The position numbers and the translations under genes are program-made. A DNA stretch of 64,000 nucleotides from assembly GCA_022264855.1 (NCBI GenBank), contig JABYQU010000016.1:62001-126000 (forward strand), read 5' to 3'. This document shows, one piece after another, positions 28,071 to 40,919 of this stretch. How positions within the stretch are numbered: position 1 is the first letter of the stretch; each line of letters starts with the position of its first letter. The DNA comes from Lenzites betulinus (taxonomy: Eukaryota > Basidiomycota > Agaricomycetes > Polyporales > Polyporaceae). Under the pieces are notes generated by a model, which saw nothing but the letters and a program-made list of their open reading frames with translations, made no database searches and was not told the DNA's origin.

Positions 28071-30154
28071 ATGGCCTCCGAACTAACCGTTCTAGCGGTG
28101 GTTGCATCCGTGTGCGCCATCGCTTATCTCTCATCCAAGTTGCGGGTGACCAGGCGTAAACTGCCCTACCCACCTGGTCCGCGCCCCCTGCCTATCATTG
28201 GTAATGCTCTGTCCATCCCCACGAAGCAGATGGCCCCCGCATATCGCGAGATGTGCTACAAGTACGGTGTGTACATAGTCTAATACAACTCCATATAATA
28301 TGCTGACCTGGTCCTATCTAACTTCAAGGCGACGTCGTATATTTGGAATCATTCGGGCAGCCTATCATTGTTTTAGGGACGCACGAGAGTGCGCTTGATC
28401 TCCTCGAGAAGCGCTCTGCGAAATACGCGGACAAGGTACATTCGACCATGGCTACACTGTAAGCCGCGTTCTTGTACTCCTTGAATCATCTGATCCGACC
28501 GAATACCTCCTCCCAGAGCCGGATGGGATTGGGCGCTGCCGATCATGACCTACGGCTCCTGGTGGCGCCGCAGCCGCAAAGCGTTCCACGAGTTCTTCAA
28601 CCTTGCGACTATCCCGCGCTACCGGGCCACCCAGCTCGAATGTGCTCGGCGCATCATTGCACGCCTCGCCAGGGATCCCGACGACTTCCCGGAACACATC
28701 AGACAGTACTCACCCCCTTCCTTCGCCCTCAGCGGCGACATCTTTGACTGACAGACACGCCGCGTTTTAGGTGCCTGGGATTCGGAATACTGAGCATTGC
28801 ATATGGAATCGATATCGAGAGGGAGAAGACGCCGTACATGGCGATCGCCGCCGAAACGATGGCGACGTTCGCAGCTACGTTCGTCCCAGGGAAGTACCTC
28901 GTCGAGACGTTCCCGTCCTTGCGCTTCCTGCCCTCGTGGCTACCCGGGGCCCGTTTCAAGCGCGAAGGGAAGGCGTGGAAGCCGATCGTGGAGAGATTGC
29001 GGAACACGCCGTGGGATGCGACCGTGGCCGCTATGGTATGTCAGACATACCCGCACGCCCCGCATATCTTTCTCACATGAATTGCCCGGGGTAGAAGGAT
29101 GGCGTGGCGCCCCAATCCATTGTTACTACAATGCTTGAACGTACCTCTGGTCATAAGCTTGATGGTGAATCACTGGCAGAAGAGGTTCAGATGGCAAAGG
29201 ATACTGCTGCAGCAACCTACGCTGGTATGCCTTGTCAACATCTCGTTTCTTTCGCACTCAATCACCCTCTGTCTACTTCATAGGTGGCGCCGATACGGTA
29301 AGCAGCATAACTATGTCCCGTGTTGACGGGAAGATTCAAATATGAATACCACAGCTCTTCTCAGCGATGATGGCGTTCTTCCTCGCGATGGCCAAATACC
29401 CCGACGTCCAACGCCGAGCACAAGCCGAGCTCGACGCGGTGGTAGGCCCGGAACGCCTCCCCGGCTTCGACGACAAACCCTCCCTCCCATACATCGCGGC
29501 GATCATCAAAGAGTGCATCCGCTGGCGCATCACCCTTCCGCTCGGGATCGCGCACCACTCCATGGAAGACGACGAGTACCGCGGGTACTACATTCCGAAG
29601 GGCACGGTCGTGATCCCCAACGTATGGTACGTACGACCACTAAACGCGTCTACTCTACTCGCGATCACTAAGGACCACTGTAGGGCATACTCCCGGGATA
29701 CTAGGTACTACTCCGACCCCGAAGAGTTCAGGCCGGAGCGGTATTTGAAAGACGGCAAGCTCAGTCCCGGCGTCCTCGACCCCGGCGACTTCGTATTCGG
29801 CTACGGCCGTCGGTGAGTATACCTTCAAAATGCGCTCTGTTCGTGCGTTAATGCAACATTTTAGCGGCTGTCCCGGACGCGATTTCGCCGAAGCGACGCT
29901 CTTCGCGCTCACCTCGCACATCCTGCACACGCTCAAAATCGGCCCGCCGAAAGACGCGCACGGAAAACCTATGTCCCTAGACGTCGGTATGACCGACGGC
30001 GGCGTCCTAGCGTGAGTGTCGATGTGGACGTTCGAGTAATCAAGTTTCGCTGACGCTATGCGGGGGCTGCAGGCTCACTGAACCGTTCGAGTGCACGATC
30101 GTCCCTCGCTCAGCGGAGGCGGAGACGTTGATTAGCAGCGCGATGCAGGCCTGA
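28071..30154 (+). CDS. cytochrome P450 monooxygenase (microsomal, class II type)
   Basis: A haem-thiolate monooxygenase of about 500 residues. The start gives an N-terminal membrane anchor (LTVLAVVASVCAIAYLSS) and a Pro-rich hinge (YPPGPRPLPIIGN). Exons join in phase: AGWDWALPIMTYGSWWRRSR covers the C-helix region with the haem-contact WxxxR pattern (about 28516-28575); CLGFGILSIAYGIDIE begins at about 28771; AGGADT is the I-helix oxygen-activation motif, made by joining a short exon near 29284-29298; KECIRW is the ExxR motif (about 29506-29525); FRPERYL is the meander; and FGYGRRGCPG is the haem-binding loop with its Cys ligand, split by an intron near 29814-29865. The closest annotated fungal relatives are usually named O-methylsterigmatocystin-oxidoreductase-like, a label that does not tell the substrate. 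It could hydroxylate aromatics or secondary metabolites at the ER. No lesion was seen. Confidence 0.92.
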
Positions 30155-30704
30155 TGATTTCGTTTCCTCTCATCGACTCTCTCAGATTAAGCATGTCACC
30201 TACCTTGTCATCTATATCGACCCAAACAATAGCACGTTGGAGGAGGGCGCCAGCACTGGCAGTAAGCTGAACATTGAATCGCCGAAGATAACCGCACACC
30301 GTGTATGGAGACAACTCACGATCGTTGATGTACGTTGGATGAGTAATGCAATTTGAATCTCACACACCCTCAGAATTTGCACAGTAGTTACCCCGTATAT
30401 GCGTTCAAAAGGAAGTCATGGGACGCCGCCGATCGAAAATGCCAGCAATGTAGAATGGCATACGACGATGGGCTTGCAGCTTGCAGCCTGCCACACTGCC
30501 TGGGTGTGTGCGCATGAGTCTATACAAGAAATGTCACCGACCGTGCTTGGTCTGGAGAGATTTTGGTACATGGCTGAGACGCGCCGTCAGCAACTCATAG
30601 GCACAGGTGCTGCCAACAAAAACAAAGCAATACAACGCACAACGCACAACGCACAACACACACCGTTCGACCCAACCTTCCAGATCAACCTCCCCAACGA
30701 AGCA
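30155..30704. other. convergent 3' intergenic region
   Basis: The P450 and RVB1 genes end towards each other across 550 bases. The stretch holds a CAACGCA minisatellite close to the RVB1 stop and no supported gene. Confidence 0.6.
30633..30660. repeat. CAACGCA heptamer tandem repeat
   Basis: Three exact CAACGCA units (30633-30653) followed by one variant CAACACA. It lies 45 to 72 bases past the RVB1 stop codon, in its likely 3' UTR. Confidence 0.8.
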
Positions 30705-32499
<1,795 letters not shown>

Positions 32500-32728
32500 T
32501 GTGGGCGGGCTCGATGGGTTAGACGAAGTGCAAGCCTCTGAACGCGATCACAGTCGCGCTTGAAAGACGCGTCTAAGGCCGTCAAACTCCGCCCCACTCC
32601 GCAACCATGCCTCGCGGCCATCCAAGAGCTCCGCTGCTGCGTTGTTCAAGCTCCGCTTCATTTCAACCACGCGTCGGTGGCTACGCGACTGTCCTCCGCA
32701 TTCATCGGGGTACTCTCACCCTCCAACC
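32500..32728. promoter_or_regulatory. bidirectional promoter between RVB1 and HAP5
   Basis: The start codons of the two divergent housekeeping genes are just 229 bases apart, so their transcription must begin within this interval or overlap. No TATA box is seen on either strand, as is common for housekeeping promoters. Confidence 0.6.
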
Positions 32729-33593
32729 ATGTCCTCCTCCTCAAAACCGTTCGTCCAGCCAGGCGAGCCGCTTCATGACTTTCTACGCTCTTTCTGGCAG
32801 CGTCAGGTAGATGCAGCCGAGCAAGAAACGCCGGATTATCGCCATCCCCCGCTTCCGCTTGCGCGAATCAAGAAGGTCATGAAGAGCGACCCCGAGGTCA
32901 AGGTGGGTAGTGCGGCCTTCACACTTCAAAATCTGATCACAGAACATATTATTCTGTCTCTAGATGATTGCAGCTGATGGTGCGTGTTGAATAACACTCG
33001 AACCACGCCGGCTCGCTCATGGAGTCGCAGCTCCCGTACTCTTTTGCAAGGCCTGTGAAAGTCCGTATTTTCCTTCTGTGCGTCGAGCAGAGCAGTGCTG
33101 ATCGTACACAGTCTTTATTGCGGAGATTACTGCGCGCGCATTCATCATTGCCGACTCGAATAAGCGGCGGACGCTCTCGCGAGCGGATATAGCTAAGGCG
33201 TTGAGCAAGTCCGATCAATTCGACTTCCTCATCGATATTGTTCCTCGTGAGGAGCCCCCTGGCGCCCCCGGACAAGGAGGAAATGCTACTGGGAAGGCTC
33301 AGAAGAAGGGTACGGCTGCGCCTGGCAACGGTGGTCCTGTAAGTCTTGGCTGTCCCAAATCGATAATCGCTGCGTGGCTCACTTGTGCCAGCCATCCCAG
33401 AGCCGGGAGGACTCTCAGCAGGCTTCTATCGAGAATGCGGAGGGCAACGGTGAAGACCTTCCAGATGGAGTCGATTTAGACCAGGTATGTGTGCGTAGTA
33501 CGATGATTATGGATCCCTCGTATCGACGTGAACCCACAGCTGCAGTCTTTGCTTCAGCCTCCCGGACCTATTGAACCTCGTTCTATATCTTGA
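32729..33593 (+). CDS. HAP5: CCAAT-binding factor subunit HAP5 / NF-YC, histone-fold protein
   Basis: The NF-YC subunit pairs with NF-YB (HAP3) through a histone fold and with NF-YA (HAP2) to bind CCAAT boxes. The start at 32729 ([19 protein letters not shown]) leads to [20 protein letters not shown] and [17 protein letters not shown], the signature of the NF-YC N-terminal arm and helix 1. Small exons then spell [35 protein letters not shown] and [20 protein letters not shown] plus IDIVPREE, covering helices 2, 3 and C. The tail is Gly/Gln/Ser-rich and ends with [17 protein letters not shown] at 33593. About 195 residues, short and typical of fungal HAP5. Six exons, with tiny internal exons of 15 to 35 bases. 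In fungi the HAP complex regulates respiration, iron and nitrogen genes. Confidence 0.93.
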
Positions 33594-34226
33594 GCTTGGA
33601 ATCTCTGGCCGGAATATGTGTTTCTAATCGATCCTGCTGTCGAAGTGTATTGCTATTCAGGTATCTTATTGATAATCTTCCACGCGTCCCGAACAGCTCC
33701 ATTGTTAAGCTCATGGTACAAATGGAATTGACAGCAGTGTCTAACGTGGGCGCGCTAACTATCCGTTAAGTGACATTCCCACATGGCCATTTGCCTGCTG
33801 GGTCCTACTGGGCTACACAACGACATCACTTTGAGGGCTTGACAACGGAACTACTAGCGCAATGCCACCACAACCACCACAACGCGCAAACAAGATGCCA
33901 TAACCACTGAGTGGTTTCAATGAAGCAACGGGATCCACCAAGTTCTGAAGATCACTATGGGCGTTGCAGCCTCGCAATCCAGCGTGTTCGTATGCAGCAT
34001 GCGACCGAAATCAGATTATGCAGAGTTTACCAGCACTCATACATTCTATTTCAAGGTCGACTATCAACATATCAAGCACGAGACAAAACGATTCGATTCC
34101 AGTCCGACATCGTACAGAAACTCTCAAAGAGTGTGTGCGCCTGTCCTATTCCTTATACGCTATCGAGTGACAGTTCTAAATTAATTATCAATGACAACCA
34201 GGGATATAAAGCTGACACTACATACC
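33594..34226. other. convergent intergenic region
   Basis: A 633-base gap between the HAP5 3' end and the 3' end of the small secreted-protein gene. Plus-strand frames at 33911-34240 lack domain or splice support. A short CCACAACCACCACAA run lies near 33865-33880. Confidence 0.55.
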
Positions 34227-34802
34227 TCAGGCAGACGTAGTAGCGGCCACGGACGACGTGGAAACGGTGGCGGAAGACACCGCCGACGTGGTGGCAGCTG
34301 CGGAAGACGCCGTGGACGTGGTGGCGACCGAAGAAGACACCACCGACGCAGAGTCGGAGGCAGAGGCGGAGGCAACCGCGGAAGACACCACCGACGAGGC
34401 GGAGGCAACCGCGGAGGAATCCACCGAGGAGGTGGCAGCCGCAGAAGACGCAAGCTGCGTCACCGTCTGGGTAACGACCCAAACGGTGTCGGTCGTGATG
34501 GTGGTGATCCAAGGGTCAACTAGAGCGTCGCAATCCATCAGTACGACGGTCGAAGCGATGGACAGGTGAACGCCCTACTGACCCTTCATGAAGCTCTGGA
34601 GGACCACGCTTGCGGTGAAGGTGTTGGTTTGGAGCGCAGTGGTCAACGTCTCGTTGGCCACGAACACTCCAGCCGGCTATGAGCAGGGTATCAGCATCTG
34701 TCTCTCCGGCTCACGCTCTGCGTGAAGCGAACGGCTACATACCCTGGCGAAGGCGACGGCGGCGACGCTCATGAGAGTGAAGAAGAAGGTGCTGAACTGC
34801 AT
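34227..34802 (-). CDS. small secreted Ser/Ala/Val-rich repeat protein
   Basis: Three exons (34802-34743, 34676-34583, 34519-34227) join in phase to 148 residues. The start gives a clear signal peptide (MQFSTFFFTLMSVAAVAFA). A short folded-looking part follows (AGVFVANETLTTALQTNTFT), then VDPWITTITTDTVWVVTQTV, a Thr/Val/Trp stretch resembling the beta-rich linkers of fungal wall proteins. The last ~75 residues are a degenerate Ser/Ala/Val repeat (SSAVASASSVVSSAVASASA and similar), probably O-glycosylated, with no hydrophobic GPI signal at the end. It could be a wall or matrix protein, or a small secreted effector-like protein. No family was recognised; splice phases and signal peptide make the gene itself credible. 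Confidence 0.75.
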
Positions 34803-34861
34803 TGTGGAGTATTGAAAGAAGAAGCGGAATGTGTGATGCCTTCCGCTTACTCGCTCGCCCA

Positions 34862-34867
34862 CTTATA
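34862..34867 (-). promoter_or_regulatory. TATA-like box of the small secreted protein gene
   Basis: TATAAG on the minus strand within ACGTATAAGT, 60 bases before the start at 34802. Confidence 0.45.
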
Positions 34868-36948
34868 CGTCCTTGCCATTGCCAAGGTGCGTGCGGACGG
34901 CACGGCACGGGCTGGATGCTGACCAAAGGGCGATGCGGTTCCGCAGAACACCCCGCCGATGCGACCCTCGCGTGAGGCGCAGTTGGTCATTCCGTCGCCC
35001 ATTCTGCTGAGTACGGACGTCTCTGGCGTCGCCCATGGGAACCTGCTAACACAGCTTGATGAGGAGATCGTGCGGCTGAGGTCATAACCAGCCAATAGTA
35101 ATGGTTCCTCGCGTACGGACTACCTTGAGCCGCTCAAGGGCGCCGCACGAGGTGCCTACCTTCCCTGGCTGCGGAGCACCGATCGCGGGCTTCACATGAG
35201 GTGGAGGCAACTACATGCTTAAGCATCCCCCGTATGGTAATGTTTCATTTCAAACGAGCGTTGCTGGTAGGATCGCTCTGCCCCGACGATCGGTACAGTA
35301 CGCCCGGAATCTCAGATATGTCGGCGATCCGCAGTCCTCCCCATCGGGCCATCGGCAGTTCCCCGCAGGTTCGCAACGGAAGGTCGACAAATCCGACAAT
35401 ACGGCCCGCTTCTACGCTGCGCGTAATGCGCTCTTCGGAACAGCCAAACACTCAACCAGATCATTCAGCTCGCCAGGATAATGTTAGACGTCAGGCGAAG
35501 CCGTTCGCTCGTCCACATAGCCGTCTGCGGCATTTCATCGGGCGCTGAATACAATATCCGCTGCGGAAACGTAACATGGCCGTCCACGGGCTGCGCACCT
35601 CGTCTGTCGTGAAGGATTCAAGAACGCTGTCTTGGGGCGACGCAACGCCTTCGGCTAGGTACGAGGCACTTTCGGGGCCGCCGTGTCGCCAAAGGACAAA
35701 GGACAATCCCGCCGGGCAGCCACGCGTTTCTCCAATTGAGCGCCTCTCTGGCCCGTGTTCACGGGCCCCATTTCGCGGACCAGCGATAAGGTTATTGACG
35801 CAAAACGTAGATGATGTATGTCAGTCGTACTATGTCGTTCATAATCCCTTTTACAAGATCTTTCCAGGCTGCACAGGCGTTGCATTGACCCAAGAGTACA
35901 ACAGAGAGCCTGCGCGAAGCTCCGTTGACGGCAATCTCACGGGACGAACAGTATCGCCTTTCTGTGCCCTTCCGAACCCGACGCATCGCAAGCTAGCAGC
36001 GCAGGTACCGCAGGCGGCACTAGTCCGCGGGGCTGCGGGTCCTGGGAACCTGTGGCCGACGGTCGCTGAATCTGCTGTGCGATTCATTTAGCCTCTGTGG
36101 TCTTGCTCAATCCCTGCGTTCACTTATGCTATGTGCTCACAAAGTTCCAGTAGAATGCATGGGCACAGAACGTGCAGGCCATGATGCATGAAGCACCACC
36201 CGGTGTAGCCATGATAAACAAGACGCACTTGGATCGGCGTAGTTACTACCTAGACATCACGGGCGCGCCTACCAGACTCTCGGTGCGATCGGCCGGCATT
36301 CGTGCTCGTCTACTCCGATCATCGTCACTTCACAAACTCGGGCGCCACGTCCAACTGTGGGTCTCCAACAGATGCAGACGAAGCTAACTTGCCAAGTGAA
36401 AGACCCTTCGACATCCGCAAAAGCAAGTGTCCGAACATCGAGAGCGTTCGTCAATACTGTTCCGAGTCCTCTGAAACTACAAGGACGTTCAGAGTCTGAG
36501 GGGCTTGCAGTGCTCCACCTACTCGCCGTATGAAGGTTACGTTGACAAATATTTGCGTCACCGGGCGCAGTTCATGCGCTGATGCGTTTGCCCGGCGAGT
36601 TCGAGGGCGTGAGATCGTTTGTAAGGTGCGAGCGCTCCGCCAGAGGTAAGCTTAGTATCGTGCTAGGCGTTTGTCAATCCTAACTACAGCCATAGACAGA
36701 GAATGGTCCTCATCATGTAGCTCTCAATTGCATGACAGTAAATGGCAGGATTGTGGTCGTACGCTGACACTGAACCCGCCTCTCTAACTGGGACTTTGAG
36801 TAACGTTCACACCCTCGTCCATCTGTATATAGTCTCTGACGACTGTGCTCTAGAATAGCCTTCTCCCGTGCAGCGGCGGTTAGCCTCTAACACTCACCGG
36901 GGAACAGCCTCTCGCAGACAACGTAAGTGTCCGACACACGCGTGAGTT

Positions 36949-36955
36949 GTGCGCA
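36949..36955 (-). promoter_or_regulatory. possible metal-response element upstream of laccase 1
   Basis: GTGCGCA, which read on the minus strand is TGCGCAC and matches the MRE consensus TGCRCNC reported for copper-responsive laccase promoters. It lies about 240 bases before the ATG. A 7-base match occurs often by chance. Confidence 0.3.
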
Positions 36956-37101
36956 GAATAAGTCCGTTCTACTCTCGCAGAAGCTCGCTGCGCGTCGGTT
37001 CCGGGTGTGGAGCTGTTGCAGAACCTACCCGCCATCCATCCTACAGGTCAATGGATACATCCCGACGCGATGGCACGTCCTGCGGTCTGTCTGAGGGCAT
37101 G

Positions 37102-37107
37102 TATAAA
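37102..37107 (+). promoter_or_regulatory. TATA box of laccase 1
   Basis: TATAAA within GTATAAATTC, 89 bases before the ATG at 37191. Confidence 0.6.
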
Positions 37108-37190
37108 TTCTGGTGGGGCAGACGCCATCCTCAACTTCAACACACATCCACAGCTCGTCCATCTCTCACTTTCTTTGTCTACAGCCCATC

Positions 37191-39440
37191 ATGGGAAAAA
37201 TGCACCCTATTCTTTACCTTGCCCCTTTTAGCCTCTCTCTAATTTCCAGCGTGCTCGGTGCCATCGGTCCCGTCGCCGACTTGAATATTTCCAACGCTGA
37301 CATCACGCCCGACGGTTTTACCCGTGCTGCCGTCGTAGTCAATGGCGTCTTTCCCGGACCTCTTATCACCGGAAACAAGGTCAGAGACTTGCTTATTCAT
37401 GCGTGTGTCATTGGGTTCTGATACTCGACCGTGCCGCGACCAGGGTGACAATTTCCAGCTCAACGTCATCGACGCGTTGACCAACGCGACGATGCTGAAG
37501 ACAACCACTATTGTATGACATCTTTCAAATTCGTGCAGGTCAGTACTAATCGAGGGACGGCGGCTGGCGTTATAGCACTGGCACGGCCTCTTCCAGGCCG
37601 GCACCAATTGGGCGGATGGCCCGGCCTTCGTGAACCAGTGCCCGATAGCTTCAGGAAACTCGTTCCTATATGACTTCACAGTTCCTGACCAGGCCGGTGA
37701 GCCAATTTTTCATGCTTGCGGGATTTTCTCAATCGCTGATAGGTGCTCAATACTACAGGCACATTCTGGTACCACAGCCATCTGTCTACTCAGTACTGCG
37801 ACGGCCTGCGTGGCCCACTCGTCGTCTACGACCCAGCTGATCCGTACGCGGACCTGTACGACGTCGACGATGGTATGTGGCGCCCACACGACGTGTTACA
37901 CAGGCCACCGCTGACGTTCTCTAGACACCACCGTTATTACGTTGTCGGACTGGTATCATACCGCGGCCAAGCTAGGCCCCGCATTCCCGTACGTCTACTA
38001 GCACACATACAAGGTACAGGCAAAGCGTATTAACTTCATGACTAGCGCGGGCGCAGACAGCGTCTTGATCAATGGCCTCGGTCGATTCTCCGGCGGCACG
38101 GCATCGAACCTGACAGTCATCACCGTCGAGCAAGGCAAGCGGTAAGTAGCCAAGCGGCGATATATAATAAGTGTTTCTGACGGGATTGTACTGTTGCAGA
38201 TACCGCTTCCGTCTCGTGTCCCTCTCTTGCGACCCCAACTTCACTTTCTCCATCGATGGGCACAACATGACCATAATCGAGGTGGACGGCGTGAACCATG
38301 AGACGCTCACTGTTGATTCGATCCAGATTTTCGCGTCGCAACGCTACTCTTTCATCGTATGTCCCAATATATATGAACCATGGGGTCCTTCCTGACAAGA
38401 TTCTCCCCCGTAGCTTAACGCTACGCAGGACATCGATAATTACTGGATCCGTGCGATTCCCAACACGGGCACCGTCGATACCACGGGTGGCGTCAACTCT
38501 GCCATTCTACGCTACTCGGGTGCCGACGATATCGATCCGACGACAAATGCGACTACGTCGGTCATTCCGCTGGTTGAAACCGACCTGGTTCCGCTCGACA
38601 GCCCCGCTGCGCCGGGAGACCCCGTTGCGGGCGGCGTTGACCTCGCTCTGAACCTCGATTTCTCCTTCGTGAGTGCAGTCTAGCTACTTATCGGCTTCTA
38701 CTCACAATCTCATCCCGTTCCAATCCTTTAGAATGGCACGAACTTCTTCATCAACGGCACCACCTTCATTCCGCCCACAGTTCCTGTGCTCCTGCAAATT
38801 CTCAGTGGGGCTCAAACAGCAGCGGACCTCCTGCCTTCCGGGAGCATCTACTCCCTCCCTGCCAATTCGACCATCGAGATATCGTTCCCTATCACCGAGG
38901 ACTCCACCGGGACTGCTAATGCACCCGGTTTCCCCCATCCTTTCCACTTGCACGGAGTGAGCGCCATTCACCTTGTACTTCTGATGTGCGCAGACCCCTC
39001 ATACCTCCCCCGCACAGCATACCTTCTCCGTCGTGCGCAGCGCGGGCAGCTCGGACTTCAACTATGTGAACCCTGTGCGCAGGGACACCGTTAGCACTGG
39101 TAGCCCTGGCGACAACGTGACTGTGCGCTTCACGGTGAGCATCCTTCACAGCCTTCGCGCATGCACCTTTAGCTGAGCACGAATTGCGACCTCCAATCGC
39201 AGACCGACAACCCTGGCCCCTGGTTCCTCCACTGCCACATCGACTTCCATTTGGACGCAGGTTTCGCGATCGTCTTTGCGGAAGACGCTGCGGACGTTGC
39301 TTCGGTCAACCCCGTCCCTAGTATGTGCCTCTCAGCTATGTGCGCAGCCGGTCCCGAGACTGATATCGAGTCTCAACTTCGCAGCGGCGTGGAGTGATCT
39401 GTGCCCTACCTACGACGCGCTTGACGCTTCCGATCACTAA
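37191..39440 (+). CDS. lcc: laccase (multicopper oxidase), first tandem copy
   Basis: A secreted benzenediol:O2 oxidoreductase that oxidises phenols and lignin fragments while reducing O2 to water. Twelve exons join in phase to about 520 residues. The start at 37191 (MGKMHPIL) gives a signal peptide ending SVLGA; a second in-frame Met at 37200 could also serve. All four copper-ligand blocks are present: [29 protein letters not shown] (split by an intron after HLHG) and [12 protein letters not shown]. The residue ten after the conserved Cys is Phe, the class-3 axial position associated with high redox potential. The middle domain shows [20 protein letters not shown]. It lies head-to-tail with the second laccase, 1,479 bases apart, and lacks one intron that copy has (at 38611/38612 here). 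N-glycosylation sequons such as NGT and NAT are frequent. No lesion seen. Confidence 0.96.
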
Positions 39441-40760
39441 CTTTGAGCAAAGACGCTTGACACACTTTGGTAAGGTAGATGTTCGGGTGCTCTCGAGTCT
39501 TGTTCAGTTCAGTATTACCGTCATATTTATCTGTATGTGCACGAAATACATCTGGTGGACTTGCACGATGTTGGCCTAAACACACCGTTTCCTCCCGCGT
39601 GCACTGGTCTTGGCGAAACTGCGGTCCGCCGCTCCGCAACATGGATCAGAAGACGTCCTGGAAACCTAGGCCAAGCTCTGCGGATGTATTTCACCGCCCG
39701 TGACGATCGTGCTAGGGATGTCTCCGTACCCTCCGCAATCTGAGATTTTCTGGAATGCGAATGATGTCTGACGGTACCGCGAGCGCACGAGCGGGGTGTA
39801 CAGCTGAGATAACTCAGAGCTACGGCGCAGCGTAGATTATCTGACGGTCACGATACTTTCCGCCCGTCACCCGATTTGTCGCGTATAGCGCGCAGTCTAT
39901 GGTATTGATTCACCCACGCGAAAGGTTGCTATGCGAAGGCGTGCAAGAGCATGTGTCTACTCACCGAGGCAACGCATCAATCGTCATGCTGCGCAGACAG
40001 CACAAGTCGGCCTGACGGAGCTTGAACACCGGTGGCACGGCAAGCTCGCAAGAGCTGAGGGATTTTGCATTCGTTGAATACATTCTTCATCTGTATCCCT
40101 GGTATGTGGGGATTCGTTCAATGTCAGCCATACTAGAGACCACTAGTACACAAAGTCGAATACCTGAGGACGAGAAGGAGGCGCATTCAGCGTCTAATAA
40201 TGTTCCCGGTACCGAAGAATTGGGTTACCGGGTGTTGCCGCCGGAGGGCCAGCAAGATCGATCCGATGCGCAAGATCGTCTACATACTGCGGCCCACTCT
40301 TCCTCACTCTCCTCTCTTATCTGAACTTATGCCTGGCCGCTCTCGCGCATTCGCCATGTGCTTCCCCGTCCTTCGCAAATCTTACGCAGCCATTCAAACT
40401 CAATTATCACTACATGGTGGTAGTACACAACCACTTTCTGCGTTCACGACTTCGTGTCAACGTACAGCGTGAAAAGAATGACTAGTTCGTTGGCAGGTCT
40501 TTCGGGTTTGAGCAAATATGGCTGAACTGCACCGCATACGCACCCGCAGGCACTCATGACATATTCATACTGATCAGGCCATGCTGGTGTAACCGACGCA
40601 GCACTGACCGACACCGACCCGTCGGGCTCGGACTGGATTCCTCCAGCCAGATGAGATCTACCCGATGCTGTCCAATCTGCCTTTGGGTGGATACTGGCCT
40701 GACGCGGTACTCGGACGAGCAAGTCTGTGTGGCTGCGGGACTTCGCCGAGGGATATGGCA

Positions 40761-40767
40761 TGCGCAC
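40761..40767 (+). promoter_or_regulatory. possible metal-response element of laccase 2
   Basis: TGCGCAC matches the MRE consensus TGCRCNC and sits 15 bases before the TATA box, a closer and more suggestive position than the one upstream of laccase 1. Function is inferred from other basidiomycete laccase promoters. Confidence 0.4.
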
Positions 40768-40781
40768 TTCTCACTCGTAGA

Positions 40782-40787
40782 TATAAA
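40782..40787 (+). promoter_or_regulatory. TATA box of laccase 2
   Basis: TATAAA within GATATAAAGT, about 138 bases before the ATG at 40920. Confidence 0.55.
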
Positions 40788-40919
40788 GTCGCCGACCATG
40801 CAAGGGTACACCATCAACAACCCATCCCTTTCGCCTTCAAGCTTCAGACCTCTCTCTCTTCGACTTCGACACTTGACTCGCTGGCGTAGTTTCAGCGTTG
40901 CAGCCTTTCATTACTCGCC

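Larger units (their letters stand above)
34803..37190. other. intergenic region upstream of the first laccase
   Basis: About 2.4 kb. A 171-residue plus-strand frame at 35576-36091 is open but shows no domain, signal peptide or splice sites. The last ~250 bases contain the first laccase's promoter elements. Confidence 0.5.
39441..40919. other. inter-laccase spacer
   Basis: Holds the laccase 1 3' flank and laccase 2 promoter. Short frames such as 40022-40324 have no support. A pyrimidine-rich tract lies just before the laccase 2 start (about 40848-40862). Confidence 0.6.

Noticed and set aside
35576..36091. Plus-strand frame of 171 codons upstream of the first laccase
   Set aside because: No domain, signal peptide or splice evidence; opposite-strand frames overlap it.
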